64,000 nt of DNA from Bos javanicus (GCF_032452875.1 NC_083873.1:72165987-72229986); one strand, 5' to 3'; numbered from the stretch's first letter, positions 1 to 11,220 are shown. Notes: generated by a model from the sequence alone, not told the origin. A program made the numbers and translations.

Positions 1-791
1 GTTTGAGAAATAGAATTCCTGTGAACAGTCTGACTGGGTTGCTCATTTATTACTGTTTACATTGAAGTTTGTACACTAAAAGCCACCTTTCTGAGCACTC
101 TAAACTTTCTCTTTCTCTCTTCGTACCACTCTTGCCCTTCTTGTCCCTCAAACACTTGTCATAAAAATTTCTAAGGCTGGTGGAATACTTCTTCCTAAAG
201 TTTACATCTAGTTCATCAGGTTTTAGCATGAGATTTTAACTAGTTTAACAATTTTTATAGTCTTTGCCTTTTCATTTAATATTTATATTAAAAAGTACAG
301 AAGAGAGTAACCTTGCCCTAAGAACTTTTAATCTATGATTCAATTTGGGGAGACAAGACAGATTAATATTATGACCTTACATGCTTACATGCGAAATGGC
401 AGAGTCAATACATAGACCAAGAAGGTCCCAAGACCCCAAACAACAAATTGAATTCTCGTGCAGTCTCCAGTGGTCATGAACTAGGGAAGCCAAGTGAAGA
501 GTGAAAATTGGCCCTGAAAATATGGCACCTCCTATAAATCCTGATATATATAAAGTATTTATTTGATAAATTGACCAGGAGTTGGAAGATGGAGAGAGGG
601 TATACAGTTAATATCATGTAAGTAATGACTGATTATATAAAATACAAACTGACTAGTACAGTTTGTTCTAGACCTATTAAATTTTTTTTGCAAAGTTTTA
701 TACAATTTCACAAATATTGGCAAGCGCACTTCCCAGAGCCAAGAAAACAAGGCCCTGATAGCATATTATTGCCTTATCTTTTGTTTCACAG
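1..791. other. ARL9: ARL9 upstream intron (no exon seen)
   Basis: This AT-rich stretch precedes the first visible ARL9 exon. I see no repeat I can name and no coding exon. A pyrimidine-rich acceptor ending in CAG closes it at 791. The first coding exon of ARL9, with its start codon, must lie to the left of the window, because the visible reading frame has no ATG before the P-loop. Confidence 0.6.
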
Positions 792-954
792 GAGAAAAAT
801 AAGCAGATCCTAGTGCTGGGCCTGGATGGGGCAGGAAAGACCAGTATTCTCCACTTTCTAGCTTTAAACCGAGTCCAGCGCAGTGTGGCCCCCACCCAAG
901 GTTTCAATGCAGTGTGCATCAGCACTGAGGACCGCCAGATGGAGTTCCTGGAGA
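792..954 (+). CDS. ARL9: ARL9 coding exon with P-loop and switch I
   Basis: The acceptor TTTCACAG precedes the exon and the donor GTAAGC follows it. The frame begins with GAG-AAA-AAT and contains the P-loop GLDGAGKT and the switch I motif PTQGF. It ends with one base (A) of a split Ile codon inside the switch II motif. The exon is 163 nt. Confidence 0.93.
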
Positions 955-3900
955 GTAAGCGCTCTTTCTCAGTGCTTCTGGGGGTAGCTAATAGCTTTTA
1001 TAGCCACATGGTTGTCAAATCTTAAGCCAGATGCGATGTCAACATCACATGGGTCCTTGTGAAATTAATGATAAAATGAATATGAAATGAATGATAGGTC
1101 CTTATGAAATGAAACCCTGGGTCAAATTTTCCTAGACTTTTAGAATGCATATGTAGATGAATGCTAGGGTACAATGTGGGTAAAATCACTTTCTGTTCCT
1201 TTTATTTTCTCCTTTTTCCAGTGGTGGTGATAAAAGGGAGTTGAGAGGAAGGCTTTAGCACCCTCTCCTTTAACAGCCTCCCTCCTCCTTACTACCCCCC
1301 CCATAAAAATCCAATCTGAGTAAATATAGTGTGCTTCCTTCTTGAAAATGCAAATATTCACAAACCTCTTATGACCAGATCACAACATATATACTCTTGT
1401 AATCAGATCACAACCCAGAAGCCCCTACTCTAAAGTAATTCTGGAGTCACTGCCTCTCAGAATATTGCTGTTTCCCAAAGTTGTATCAGATCCTCTTATC
1501 TTCTCTTTACACTCTTCCAAATTTATCTATCCAGCCAAACATACCCGAATGTCACCTGACATCTCTACCTGGCTGTCTCATCGGCCTCTCACACCAAACA
1601 TTGTCCAAGCAAATGCTTGATATAGCTGCATATCTGTTCCTGTCCCTGTAATCCACTGATCAGTAAATGTCTCCTCACCCATCAAGATGCTCAAGCCGGA
1701 GGACCGGGCATTTTCTGTACCCCCACCTCCAGTATGCAAGGAAAATGCTATGAATTTTTGCTTTCATCCAATTGTGAAGAGAAAATGGTGGGCAGAGAAA
1801 CTGTTAAACCTGTAGGCAAATCTTTCTGATAAAAGCATTATTAGGAATAGAGATTTCAATTTTCTCAGAAGCTATAGAAGAAATAATATTTTTAATGAAA
1901 TAGATGGCTAAGAAAAGAGTCTCAGAATATAAAAAGTGAAAAAGGGCAGGGTCGGGGGTGGTGGGAAGGAAAGGAAAGAGAAAAAAAAGAAAGGAAGATA
2001 GGAAGAAAAAAGAAAAGATTCCAATTAAGGGGGAAAATGGACAGAGCTGTTGGAGTGAGGAGTTTCAACATATGTTTGTCAATTATTAATGGAATCAAGG
2101 AGAAAAAAATTGCAGAGAGTAAATAATGTTTGAACACAGTCAACCAATTTGAGCTAATGAACAATATAAAATTGTCTAATTCTTCTCAAATACCCATGGA
2201 ACAGTAAACAAACACGGAGCACTGCCTGGGCCATATAGCAAGTCTTAATGGAGTTTTCAAAGAGGCATCATATAAACTCTGTTCTCTAACTATGTTACCA
2301 TTAAATTAGAAGTTAATATCTAGGGACTTCCCTGGTGGTCCAGTGGTTAAGAATCCACCTTCCAATACAGGAGATATGGGTTTGATCCCTGGTTGGGGAA
2401 GTAAGATCCCACATGCCACGGGACAACAGAGCCCATGCGCCATGACTACTAAGCCCAGGCTCTGGGGCCCTCACTCCACCAGTGGAGTGTAGCCTGTACG
2501 ACACAATGGCGATCCCCCACAGCACAACTAAGACCTGATGCAGCCAACAATAAGTAAATGAATACTTTTTTTTCCAGTCCTGTGCCCTCCCCAACTAATA
2601 TTTTTTTTTTAAAGTTAATAACTAAAAGATAACAATTCCTATTATAGATGAAATGTCATGGTGTTGGCAAAAAAAATGGGAATCCCTGTTTAAGCTCGTA
2701 TGTTAAAGGATATGAATTACTTAGATTACATTCTTTAAAACACAAAATACTTTGAAGAATGACCAGCCTGGCTCTCTCTACAAAAGAAAACAAAGGAAAG
2801 ACAAATAAAGACCCTTTCCTATTAGTTTTTGAAATGTTTTTGTTAAGTGCCCATACAGTGTTCTGCATACTTTTTCTGCAAAGGGCTCGAGAGTAGATAA
2901 CGTAGACTTTGTGGCCACATGATCTCTCTGCTGCTACTCAGTACTGCGAAAGCAACCCAGAGACCATGTGTGAACAAACCTGCATGCCTGTGTTGTCACA
3001 CAACTTTGCTTGTACTGAAATCCAACTGTGATATAATGTTCATATGTTAAAAAATGGTAATTCTTTTCCCCCCCAAATGTTTAAAAATGTAAAATCCATT
3101 TTTTGTTCACAGGCTGTACAAAAACAGGCAGTGAGCTGAGCCAGGTTTAGACTGTGGGCCATGGTTTGTCAATTTCTGTCCCAGGAGAAAAATAAAAACC
3201 GAATTCATTGTATCTGGGAAACTTTCTTCTGGGAAGCATCAGCAGAATGAAATAACCCAAAGACATTTTTTTCCTGAGGCAACTCTTCTTAAATACCCAC
3301 AGGATCATATTAACTTTTAGTTCAAGATTAAAGAAAGGAAATTAGATTTGGGGTTTTGACAAAGGAAAAAGTTGTGCAAGAGAGGCTAGCCAATGACATT
3401 TAAATCAGTCCATTTAAGACATTTTAGAGAAACGTGTTTTAACCCACCACCCTGAATTCTTTTAGTAGACTACTCCTGTTTACTGATCCATGCTTGATAG
3501 ACATGCACTGGCTGTCATGACTGCTCTGTATAACAGATCAAGAGGCATCCACTGTGGTACAAATTTGCAAGGTAGAACACCTGAGTTTGATCCCTGCCTG
3601 GGTTGGAAAGATCCCCTGGAGAAGGAAATGGCAACCCACTCCAGTATTCTTGCTTGGGAAATCCCATGGACAGAGGAGCCTGGCAGTCCGTGGGGTTGCA
3701 AGAGTTGGACCCGACGTAGTGACTAAACTACCACCACGCTGGTCCTTTGTGTGCCAGAACTTAGTGAACCGCTTGTGGAGGGTAAATATCCCCACCAGTC
3801 ATTTCCCCAGAAACATCACTCTGGTTGTTCTCAGAATTGGGTCTAGTCTCACAGCGGTCTTTTATCAGAAGACCTGCCAGTGTTCAGAAATTATCAAAAT

Positions 3901-6116
3901 GTGCCTTACCTGGCTGCCTCGATAGACTCTTCTGAGATTTGTGTGTGTGTGTGTGTTTTCTTCCTTTGCTTTTCTTTGTAGTTGGCGGCAGCGAACCTTT
4001 CCGTTCCTATTGGGAAATGTACCTGTCCAGGGGCTTGCTATTGGTATTTGTGGTGGATTCAGCAGATCACAAAAGATTACCTGAAGCCAAGAAATACCTT
4101 CATCAACTAATTGGAACAAACCCAGTCCTTCCTCTGGTTGTGTTTGCAAACAAACAGGTAAACATCTGTGCAAATATAAAGTGTACTCAATATTTTTTTA
4201 TTAATGCAGTAAATAGAAATGTTTACTTTTTGAATTTGATCTTTTAAATTTATTTTTTAAATTTGATTTTTTTTAAATTGGAGGATAGTTGTTTTACAGT
4301 GTGTTAGTTTCTGCTAACAGAAGTGAATCAGTCCTAATACACAGATACCGCCTCCCTCTTGGACCTCCCTCCCACCCGCTATCCCACCCCCTGAGGTCAT
4401 CACAGAGCGCTGAGTTGAGCTTCCTGTGCTTTATAGCAGGTTCCCATTAGCTATCTATTTTGCATAAAGTAGTGTATATTTGTTGTTGTTCTTTAGTCAC
4501 TAAATTGTGTCTTACTCTTGTGCTACGCCATGGACTGTTGTAGCCTGCCAGACTCCTTTGATGGGATTTCCCAGGCAAGAATACTGGAGCAGGTTGCCAT
4601 TTCCTTCTCCAGGGGAGCAGGGGATCTGCGCTTCCTGCATTGGCAGGTAGATTCTTTACCAATGAGCCACCTGAGAAGCCTGGTAATGTATATATGTCAG
4701 TCCTAATCACCCAATTGATCCCACGCTCTCCTTTCCCCTCTATGTCCACAAGTCCATTTTCTCCCTCTGAGTTTCTATTCCTGCCTTGGAAATAGATTCA
4801 TCTGTACCATTTTCCCAGATTCCACATGTATGTGTTAATATACGATGTTTTTCTCTTTCTGACTTACTTTATTCTGTATGACAAACTCTAGGTCCAACCA
4901 CATCTCTGCAGATGACCCAAAGAAACGTCTGCTTTTAAGAGCTAAATATTCAATAATATGCTGTATGTTCATTTCAGTTTATACTATTAGGTCTCCTGGA
5001 GTATACAATCAGCCCTCCTTTCAGGGGGAAAAAAAATTCCATAAAGTTCCAAAAAGTAAAACTCCTGTTTGCCACATGTGAGCAACTGTTTTCACAGCAT
5101 TTACCTTGTATTAGATATTATAAGTAGTCTAGAGAAGGCAATGGCACCCCACTCCAGTTCTCTTGCCTGGAAAATCCCATGGACGGAGGAGTCTGGTAGG
5201 CTGCAGTCTATGGGGTTGTTAAGAGTCGGACGTGACTGAGTGACTTCACTTTCACTTTTCACTTTAATGCATTGGAGAAGGAAATGGCACCCCACTCCAG
5301 TATTCTTGCCTGGAGAATCCCAGGGACGGCGGAGCCTAGTGGGCTGCCGTCTATGGGGTCGCACAGAGTCGGACACGACTGAAGCGACTTAGCAGCAGCA
5401 GCAGCAGAGATGATTAAAGTATATGGGAGGATGTGCATAGGTTATTTGCAGAAATGACACCATTTTATATAAGGGGCTTGAGCAGATTCTGATGTCTTCT
5501 AGGGTCCTGCAACCAATCCCCTCACAGATACCAAGTAAAAGCGAAAGTGTTAATCGCTCAGTCGTGTCTGAACGCTTTTCGACCCCATAGACTATAACCT
5601 GCCAAGCTCCTATGTCCATGGAATTCTCCAGGCAAGAACACTGGAGTGGATTGCCATTCTGTTCTCCAGGGGATCTTCCCAACCCAGGGATGGAACCCAG
5701 GTCTCCCGCATTATAGGTAGATTCTTTACTGTCTGAGCCACCAGGAAAGCCCACCGCTGTAAATTCGTTCAGAACAGAGACTGTCATTCACCTTTGTGTC
5801 CCATGTAAAACCTAGTATACTACCTTGTATATAGTAGGAAGTCAACAAATCTGTTAAGTTTAATCAAATAAACATTTACTGACTGTTGAATTGATTTCAA
5901 CAAAATCTTTGAGTGCTTACTATATATAATGGGCTTCCCTGGTGGCTCAGATGGTAAAGAATCTGAGAGACCTGGGTTTGATCCCTGGATCAGGAAGATC
6001 CCCTGGAGAAGGGAATGGCAACCCATTCCAGTATTCTTGTCTGGAGAATCCCAAGGATAGAGGAGCCTGGCAGGCTACAGTCCATGGGGTCGCAGAGTCA
6101 GACACGACTAAGCGGC

Positions 6117-6150
<34 letters not shown>

Positions 6151-9100
6151 TGTGTCAGTATACAGAATTAGTTTTAGATTAGCTAGCCTGACCTGAATTT
6201 CACACACATGCATTAAAGTATTAAACACTCATGAAGAAATGGAAACCTTGTGCAGTGTTGGTGGGGATGTCAAATGGTGCAGCTGCTATGAAAAACAGTA
6301 TGGCAGTTCCCTACGAAATTAAAAATAGAATTTTCATATAGTCCAGCAGTCCCACTTCTGGGTATATTATCAATAGAATTGAAAGCAGGAACTCAAACAG
6401 ATGTTTGCACACCTGTGCTCATAGCAGAATTATTCCCAGTAGCCAAAAGGTAGAAGCAACCCAAGTGCCCATCCACGCATGAACGGATAAACAAAATGTG
6501 GTGTATACATACAGTGGATATTATTCAGCCTTAAATGTGTCAGGAAATTCTGACACATGCTACACCATGGATGAACTTTAAGGACATTATGCTAAGTGAA
6601 ATAAGCCAGTAACAAAAGAACAAATAATGTATGATTATACTTTTATGAGGTCCCCTAGAGCAGTTAAGGGCTTCCCTGGTGGCTCAGATGGTTAAAGAAC
6701 CAACCTGCAATGTGGGAGACCTGGATTCAATCCCTGGATTGGGAAGATACCCTCGAGGAGGGCATGTCAACCCAGTCCAATATTCTTTCCTGGAGAATCC
6801 CCATGGACAGAGGAGCCTGGCAGGCTACAGTCCGTGGGGTCGCAGAGTCAGACACGACTGAGCGACTAAGCACAGAGTAGTTAAAATCAGAGAGACAAAA
6901 AAATAGTAGTTGCCAAGTGCTGAGAGAGGGAGAAATGGGAAGCTATTGTTTAATGGGTACAGAGTGTCAGTTTTACAAGTTGAAGAGTTCTGAAGATGGT
7001 GTACAATAATGTGAATTTACTTAACTGTACACCAAACTGTACATTTCAAAATGGTAATATGGAAAATTTTGTTATGTGTATCTTACTACAATAAAAGAAA
7101 TTTAAAACAACATTAAACATCTATAGCATTGTGCAGGCATACCTAATTTTATCACACTTCACTTTGTTGTGCTTTGCAGATACTGTGATTTTTACAAATT
7201 GAAGGTTTGTGGCAACCCTGCATGGAGCAAGTCTATATGCGCCATTTCCCCAACTTCTTTTTCTCACTTTATGTCTCTGTGTTGCCTTTTGGTAATTCTT
7301 GCAATATTTCCAACTTTTAGAATTATTATATTTGTTATGATGATCTCTGATCAGTGACCTTTGATGTTACTATTATAAAAAGATAATGACTTGCTGAAGG
7401 CTCGGATGATGGTTAGCATTTTTTTAGCAATAAGGTATTTTTAAATTAAGGTGTGTACATATTTTTAGACATAATGCTATCACACACTTAAAAGATTACG
7501 GTAGTGTTAAAGTAACTTTTCTATGTACCAAGAGACAAAAAAAATTCTTGTGACTCACTTTATTGCGGTATTCACTTTATCACAGTAGTCTGGAACCAAA
7601 TTTGCAGTATCTCTGAAGTGTGCTTGTAATGCTGTAGCCTCTCTCAATTGCCAGGCTTATCAGTCATAAGAGTTCCTACCCTTTCTCCCACTCCTATGAG
7701 TGAGTGTTTATGGAAGTAAAATAAATCATTATAATGATGATCTAAAAGTAGGAGCCTATATTAAAGTCCAGCATAAATGCTAGTCCAGCAGATTATTTTT
7801 TTTAAAAGGCTGGAGTTTTTTTTGTTTTTGTTTTTTTAGTTAACATCTTAAGTACCACAAACTGTGATGATTTAGAAGATCATGGTAAATGTAAGTGAGT
7901 TGTATAGTATTGCATTGCATGAATATACCACCACTTTACCGTTTTATTGTTGGACATTTGGGTTATTTCCAATTTTTCATTGTTGTAAAGAGTTCTATAG
8001 TGAATCTTCATGTATGTGTCTTTTCATAGACGTGTACCAACAGTTCTCTAAGGAATTGTGAGGAATTACTGGGTTTGGGGATTTGTACCTTGTGGCTCAG
8101 CTGGTAAAGAATCCGCCTGTAATACAGGAGACCTGGGTTCGATCCCCGGGTTGGGAAGAGCTCCTGGAGAAGGGAAAGGCTACCCACTCCAGTATTCTGG
8201 CCTGAAGAATTCCAAGGACTGTATAGTCCCTGCGCCTTTCACTTTTCGTTCACATATTCAGTTTTACTAGATATTACCAAGTTGCTTTCCAAAGATATTG
8301 AACTAATTTATTCTTCCTACCAGCAGTATATGATAGTTTTTATAGCTCTACACCCTTGTTAATACTTGGTTTGTCAAACTTTCATTTTTGCCAGTCTTGT
8401 GAGAATGAAATTTTATCTTATTATTCTAATTTGCATTTCTTTAATTACTAGTGAGCCTGAACATTTTTTTCAGATGTTCACTGGTTATTAGTTTCAAATT
8501 AGTTTCATTCTTTGAAGTAAATTTCCATATCTGTGAATTAACTTTTAATATCTTTCCCCAAATTCCTATTGGGTGTTTATCTTTTCTCATTTGAGTTGTA
8601 GGAGTCTTTCATATCTTTTGGAAAAATAATCCTATTTCTGTTACATGCATTACAAATATCTTCTCTAGCAACCTATTGTGGAGAAGGCAATGGCACCCCA
8701 CTCCAGTACCCTTGCCTGGAAAATCCCAGGGACGGGCAAGCCTGGTGGGCTGCTGTCTAGGGGGTCGCACAGAGTCAGATACGACTGAAACAACTTAGCA
8801 GGAGCAGCAGCAACCTATTGTTAACATTTTATTTTGTTATGGTTCTCTTTTTAATACACAGGTTTTCATTTTTAATACTCCAATTTATTGATGCTTTCCT
8901 TTGTGGTTTATATCTCTTCATCAAATTGAATAAACAGGACCATTTGGTGTCAAATTATAACTTTTACTGGGGTTTAATAATAAAATGTTTGGATATTCTC
9001 AGACAGTAAAGAATCTGCCTGCAATGCAGGAGACCTGGGTTCAATCCCTGGTCCGGAAGATCCTCTGGAGAAGGGAATAGCAACCCACTCCAGTATTCTT

Positions 9101-11130
9101 GCCTGGAGAATTCCATGGACAGAGGAGCCTGGTGGGACATAGTCCCTAGGGTCACAAAGAGTTGGACTCAACTGAGCAGCTAACACACTTTCTAGTTTAA
9201 GGTCATCTTGGTTATTACTCCTTGATCAAAATAACTTAAGCTTTTAGATGACTCATTGTTTCAAGTTATTACATAAATATTTTTTTTAAAGTCATCTTAC
9301 TGTCGTTATTCTTTGAGTGATGACATCTATTAGGGCACAATTATGTGAGCATGGAATACACCTGATATTTATCCCTGATGTTCTTTTATCATTACAAGGA
9401 GCCCCTCCTCCCTTCCAACACCCTTCTGTTTTCTTCCTCTCCAATTCCATTGGTGGCATTTCTTTTAACCTGAGACATCGTCCACATGTTACTAGATTCA
9501 TTAAAACAATTGCAAAATTCACTACTTGCTCTAAGACTAAATGAATTCAGGTTTCAGACAGGCAATAAAGTGGAAGAACCAGAAAAGGTAATGATACCAC
9601 ATGAAGAAAACCTCACACTTACAAGAATTTGATAGATTCATATTGGTACAAGAAAAAATGACAATATTGTACTATTTTAAAACTTTGGGAGAACACCATG
9701 AAACAAAAAGCCAATTACAAATTCAATGTTAAGAGTGAAAATGTTTAAACTTTTGCAGAAGACTTAAAAACTGTAACTGAATCTGCATATGTATTTAGGA
9801 GAGGGAATATCAGAGGTTATTTGCTATAAATAATTCTTGTTGTGTGAGAGGCAAAGAAATATGTTTCGATCTTATCATGCAGCATAAACACATGCTTTTT
9901 GTCTCCTCATTTTAATCTCTCCCCTCTCTGCTTCTTCGGATGGGTTTTCCTCCTTTAAGCCTTCCCCACTTCTCCATCTCATCTTCTTTCCCTCCATCTG
10001 TCCCTTGCCTCTCAGCCTTCTTCACCTACTACACCATTTTCTAAACTTATTCTGTCCCTGATCCCTTCTCTACCTCCCTCCTTCCCCCCAAATTTAATGT
10101 AAAACTTTTTGTTCAGTAGAAATAATTTTTGCAAAAGAAAACTTACATTTGGCAAATGCTATAATCAATAAGAGTTGGACATGACTGAGCGACTGAACTG
10201 AACTGAACTGAACTGATAATCAGTAAAATATTATATGGACAAAAACCAATTTAATGAATCAAGCTTCTTTTGTAAAGACAAATTAAAAATAATCTTGGAG
10301 GGCTTCCCTGATTCTTCAGTGGAAAAGAATCTGCCTACCAGTGCAGGAAACACAGGTTCGATCTCTGATCCAGCAAGATCCCACATGTTACAGAGCCATT
10401 AAGCCACAATTGTTGAACCTGTGCTCTAGAGCCAGGGAGCTGCAATTACTGAGCCCTTGCGCTGCAACTACTGAAGTCCGAGCTCTACAGCCTGTGCTCT
10501 GCAATAAAAGAAGCCACCACGATGAGAAGCCCAAGCACCACAACTAGAGAGAAGCCCATGCAGCAACAAAGACCCAGCACAGCCAACAATAAATAAATTA
10601 TTAAGTTATTTTTAAAAATTAAAAAAATAAGTCTTGGGAAAATTCAGACAAAATTGGAAAAACAAAACTAGAAGCAGATCACACTGGTTAGGAAATTGAT
10701 TAAGGTATTATATTGGCTTAACTTTGTTCCAGAAAATACTCTTTTGATAATAACTCATAAATGCTGATATAATTCCGATGAAAATCTTTATATTCAAACA
10801 GCCTTTAGGATCCTAGTAATGGGATTACAATATCCTCGATATTATAATGGAGGTTCAGTCATTGAGAGTAATAAATGTATCTATCCAAAAATGTTGCAAA
10901 GTAACCAACTTTTTCTCAATTCTTTTTCCATTCTTATGAAGGATCTTGAAGCAGCCTATCACATTACAGATATCCATGAAGCTTTGGCATTATCTGAGGT
11001 GGGAAATGACAGGAAGATGTTCTTGTTCGGAACCCAGGTGACTGAGGATGGCTCAGAGATACCTTCCATTATACAAGATGCCAGAGACCTAATTGCACAC
11101 CTGGCTGCAGACATGAGTGATCAGGCATAG
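792..11130 (+). CDS. ARL9: ARL9, ADP-ribosylation factor-like GTPase 9 (5'-incomplete, spliced)
   Basis: The coding sequence joins 792-954, 3982-4157 and 10942-11130, giving 175 visible residues and a TAG stop. Counting from the first visible codon (GAG), residues 10-17 are the P-loop GLDGAGKT. The switch I motif PTQGF lies at 34-38, and its Thr would bind Mg. The G4 motif NKQD is at 111-114. The switch II position, DVGGQ in ARF proteins, reads EIGGS at 54-58, so the usual Asp and the catalytic Gln are missing. I recall the same change in human ARL9, so it is probably a family trait rather than a sequencing error. The family is made of small GTP-binding proteins related to ARF; the cellular role of ARL9 is poorly known. 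The N-terminal exon lies outside the window. All junctions use GT-AG and the phases agree. I am confident of the identity, recalled by family resemblance. Confidence 0.93.
2322..2566 (+). mobile_element. CHR-type tRNA-derived SINE
   Basis: The head GGGACTTCCCTGGTGGTCC and a tRNA-like box (GTTTGATCCC) are followed by a body rich in CACAACTA-type motifs and an AT-rich tail. This is typical of the CHR SINEs of cetartiodactyls. Confidence 0.8.
2862..3178 (+). mobile_element. hAT-like DNA transposon fossil
   Basis: The segment resembles the common mammalian hAT-type repeat running from a 'CTTTTTCTGCAAAGGGC' start to a 'GACTGTGGGCCATGGTTTG' end, diverged. The family name is not certain to me. A shorter relative sits at 36652-36760. 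Confidence 0.5.
3570..3737 (+). mobile_element. Bov-tA-type SINE (partial head)
   Basis: It carries the standard BovA body (GGAAATGGCAACCCACTCC, CCCATGGACAGAGGAGCC) and a degraded GAGTTGGACCCGACG end. The tRNA head is damaged. Confidence 0.85.
3942..3956 (+). repeat. (GT)n microsatellite beside ARL9 acceptor
   Basis: A run of about eight GT units sits 25 bases upstream of the ARL9 exon acceptor, just before its pyrimidine tract. Its length could vary between individuals. Confidence 0.85.
3982..4157 (+). CDS. ARL9: ARL9 coding exon, switch II to G4
   Basis: The acceptor TTCTTTGTAG and donor GTAAAC frame a 176-nt exon. The first two bases complete the split Ile codon and give EIGGSEPF at the switch II region. 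It continues with WEMYLSRG, a VVDSADH segment and ends with ANKQ. The G4 Asp is supplied by the next exon. Confidence 0.93.
4255..4976 (-). mobile_element. L1 LINE 3' end, antisense, split by a SINE
   Basis: Read on the minus strand this is the 3' end of a ruminant L1: the segment from the CAGAAAGAG region through GGAGGGAGGTGGGAGG-like text to the final CCTCCAATTAAA. A Bov-tA SINE sits inside it at 4480-4682, and the L1 resumes exactly where it was interrupted. The SINE is therefore younger. Confidence 0.8.
4480..4682 (-). mobile_element. Bov-tA SINE nested in an L1
   Basis: The antisense BovA body (CCATGGACTGTTGTAGCCTG, CCAGGCAAGAATACTGGAG) is followed by the antisense tRNA head ending GAGCCACCTGAGAAGCC. 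It is flanked by similar AGTGTATAT and AATGTATAT sequences, a probable target duplication. Confidence 0.85.
5132..5406 (+). mobile_element. BOV-A2 SINE (dimeric)
   Basis: Two BovA units are joined by the linker CACTTTCACTTTTCACTTT. The element ends with GAAGCGACTTAGCAGCAGCA and a CAG run. Confidence 0.92.
5540..5752 (-). mobile_element. Bov-tA SINE
   Basis: The antisense BovA tail TCGCTCAGTCGTGTCTGA, body and tRNA head (TGAGCCACCAGGAAAGCCC) are all present. Confidence 0.9.
5931..6118 (+). mobile_element. Bov-tA SINE
   Basis: The head GGGCTTCCCTGGTGGCTCAG, box B-like GGTTTGATCCC, body and end ACACGACTAAGCGGCTAAC are present. It runs directly into an (AC)n microsatellite. Confidence 0.92.
6119..6148 (+). 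repeat. (AC)n microsatellite at a SINE tail
   Basis: About 15 AC units follow the SINE end. Such tails seed microsatellites in ruminants. Confidence 0.92.
6225..7105 (+). mobile_element. Old L1 LINE 3' end, split by a SINE
   Basis: The text matches the 3' end of mammalian L1 elements: GTGGGGATGTCAAATGGTGC, AGCCTTAAATG, AAGTGAAATAAGCCAG, and a terminal GGTAATATGG...AATAAAAG. A Bov-tA SINE interrupts it at 6668-6870. Confidence 0.75.
6668..6870 (+). mobile_element. Bov-tA SINE nested in L1
   Basis: A complete head GGGCTTCCCTGGTGGCTCAG through the end GACTGAGCGACTAAGCA. Related flanks (GAGCAGTTAA and GAGTAGTTAA) suggest a target duplication. Confidence 0.9.
7134..7626 (+). mobile_element. Tigger-like DNA transposon, internally deleted
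   Basis: The left end CAGGCATACCTAATTTTAT and the right end, whose complement begins CAAGCACACTTCAGAGATAC, are diverged terminal inverted repeats. The interior (AAATTGAAGGTTTGTGGCAA) matches the start of Tigger1-type elements, but there is no transposase frame. A relative in the opposite orientation lies at 47402-47886. Confidence 0.7.
8088..8228 (+). mobile_element. Bov-tA SINE, 3'-truncated
   Basis: The head (TGTGGCTCAGCTGGTAAAGA) and first half of the BovA body are present, but the sequence stops after a GAATTCCAAGGACTGTA segment. Confidence 0.85.
8679..8810 (+). mobile_element. BOV-A2-type SINE monomer with target duplication
   Basis: A single BovA unit ends with AACTTAGCAGGAGCAGCAG. 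It is flanked by a perfect 10-bp duplication CAACCTATTG at 8669-8678 and 8811-8820. Confidence 0.92.
8996..9186 (+). mobile_element. Bov-tA SINE
   Basis: The head is slightly truncated (CAGACAGTAAAGAATCTGCC). The body and the end CTGAGCAGCTAACACA are complete. Confidence 0.9.
9187..10168. other. ARL9 intron, nothing recognised
   Basis: AT-rich intronic sequence with a pyrimidine-rich patch at 9900-10090. No exon, RNA gene or repeat that I can name. Confidence 0.5.
10170..10217 (+). mobile_element. BovB/BovA 3' end scrap
   Basis: Only the terminal piece is present: AGAGTTGGACATGACTGAGC followed by a run of ACTGA units, as seen at the 3' ends of BovB copies. Confidence 0.75.
10299..10606 (+). 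mobile_element. CHR-type SINE
   Basis: The head GGGCTTCCCTGATTCTTCAG and the GTTCGATCTCTGATCC box are followed by a long body with repeated CACAACTA/TGCAACTA motifs and an AATAAATAAATT tail. Confidence 0.85.
10942..11130 (+). CDS. ARL9: ARL9 terminal coding exon
   Basis: The acceptor TTCTTATGAAG is weak in pyrimidines but in the right frame. The exon starts with the G4 Asp (DLEAAYHITD) and ends at TAG after a C-terminal helix (RDLIAHLAADM). It is 63 codons including the stop. A long 3' tail follows directly. Confidence 0.92.
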   Translation, partial: DLEAAYHITDIHEALALSEVGNDRKMFLFGTQVTEDGSEIPSIIQDARDLIAHLAADMSDQA

Positions 11131-11207
11131 CCCACTGCGAGACTCATGATTTGGATGTCACCAGGGAACGTGACGTGGCAGGCTGGAAGCCAAAATTTCC
11201 ACTTTCA

Positions 11208-11220
11208 AATAAAAAATAAA
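11208..11220 (+). terminator. ARL9: ARL9 poly(A) signals
   Basis: Two overlapping AATAAA hexamers occur at 11208 and 11215, about 80 bases after the ARL9 stop codon. This would give a short 3' UTR. Use of the sites is inferred. Confidence 0.7.

Larger units (their letters stand above)
7880..8995 (-). mobile_element. Old L1 LINE fragment, antisense
   Basis: Antisense L1 signatures are visible (GGACATTTGGGTTATTTCC, AACACTTGTT-like text, TAATTTGCATTTCTTTAATTA, GTGAGCCTGAACATTTTTT). SINEs interrupt it at 8088-8228 and 8679-8810. Boundaries are approximate. Confidence 0.6.

Noticed and set aside
3939..4247. A 102-codon open frame over the ARL9 exon.
   Set aside because: It is the exon plus read-through of intron on both sides. 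Only 3982-4157 is coding.
5931..5995. tRNA-like boxes in the heads of many SINEs.
   Set aside because: They belong to tRNA-derived SINEs with a BovA or CHR body and cannot form a mature tRNA gene.
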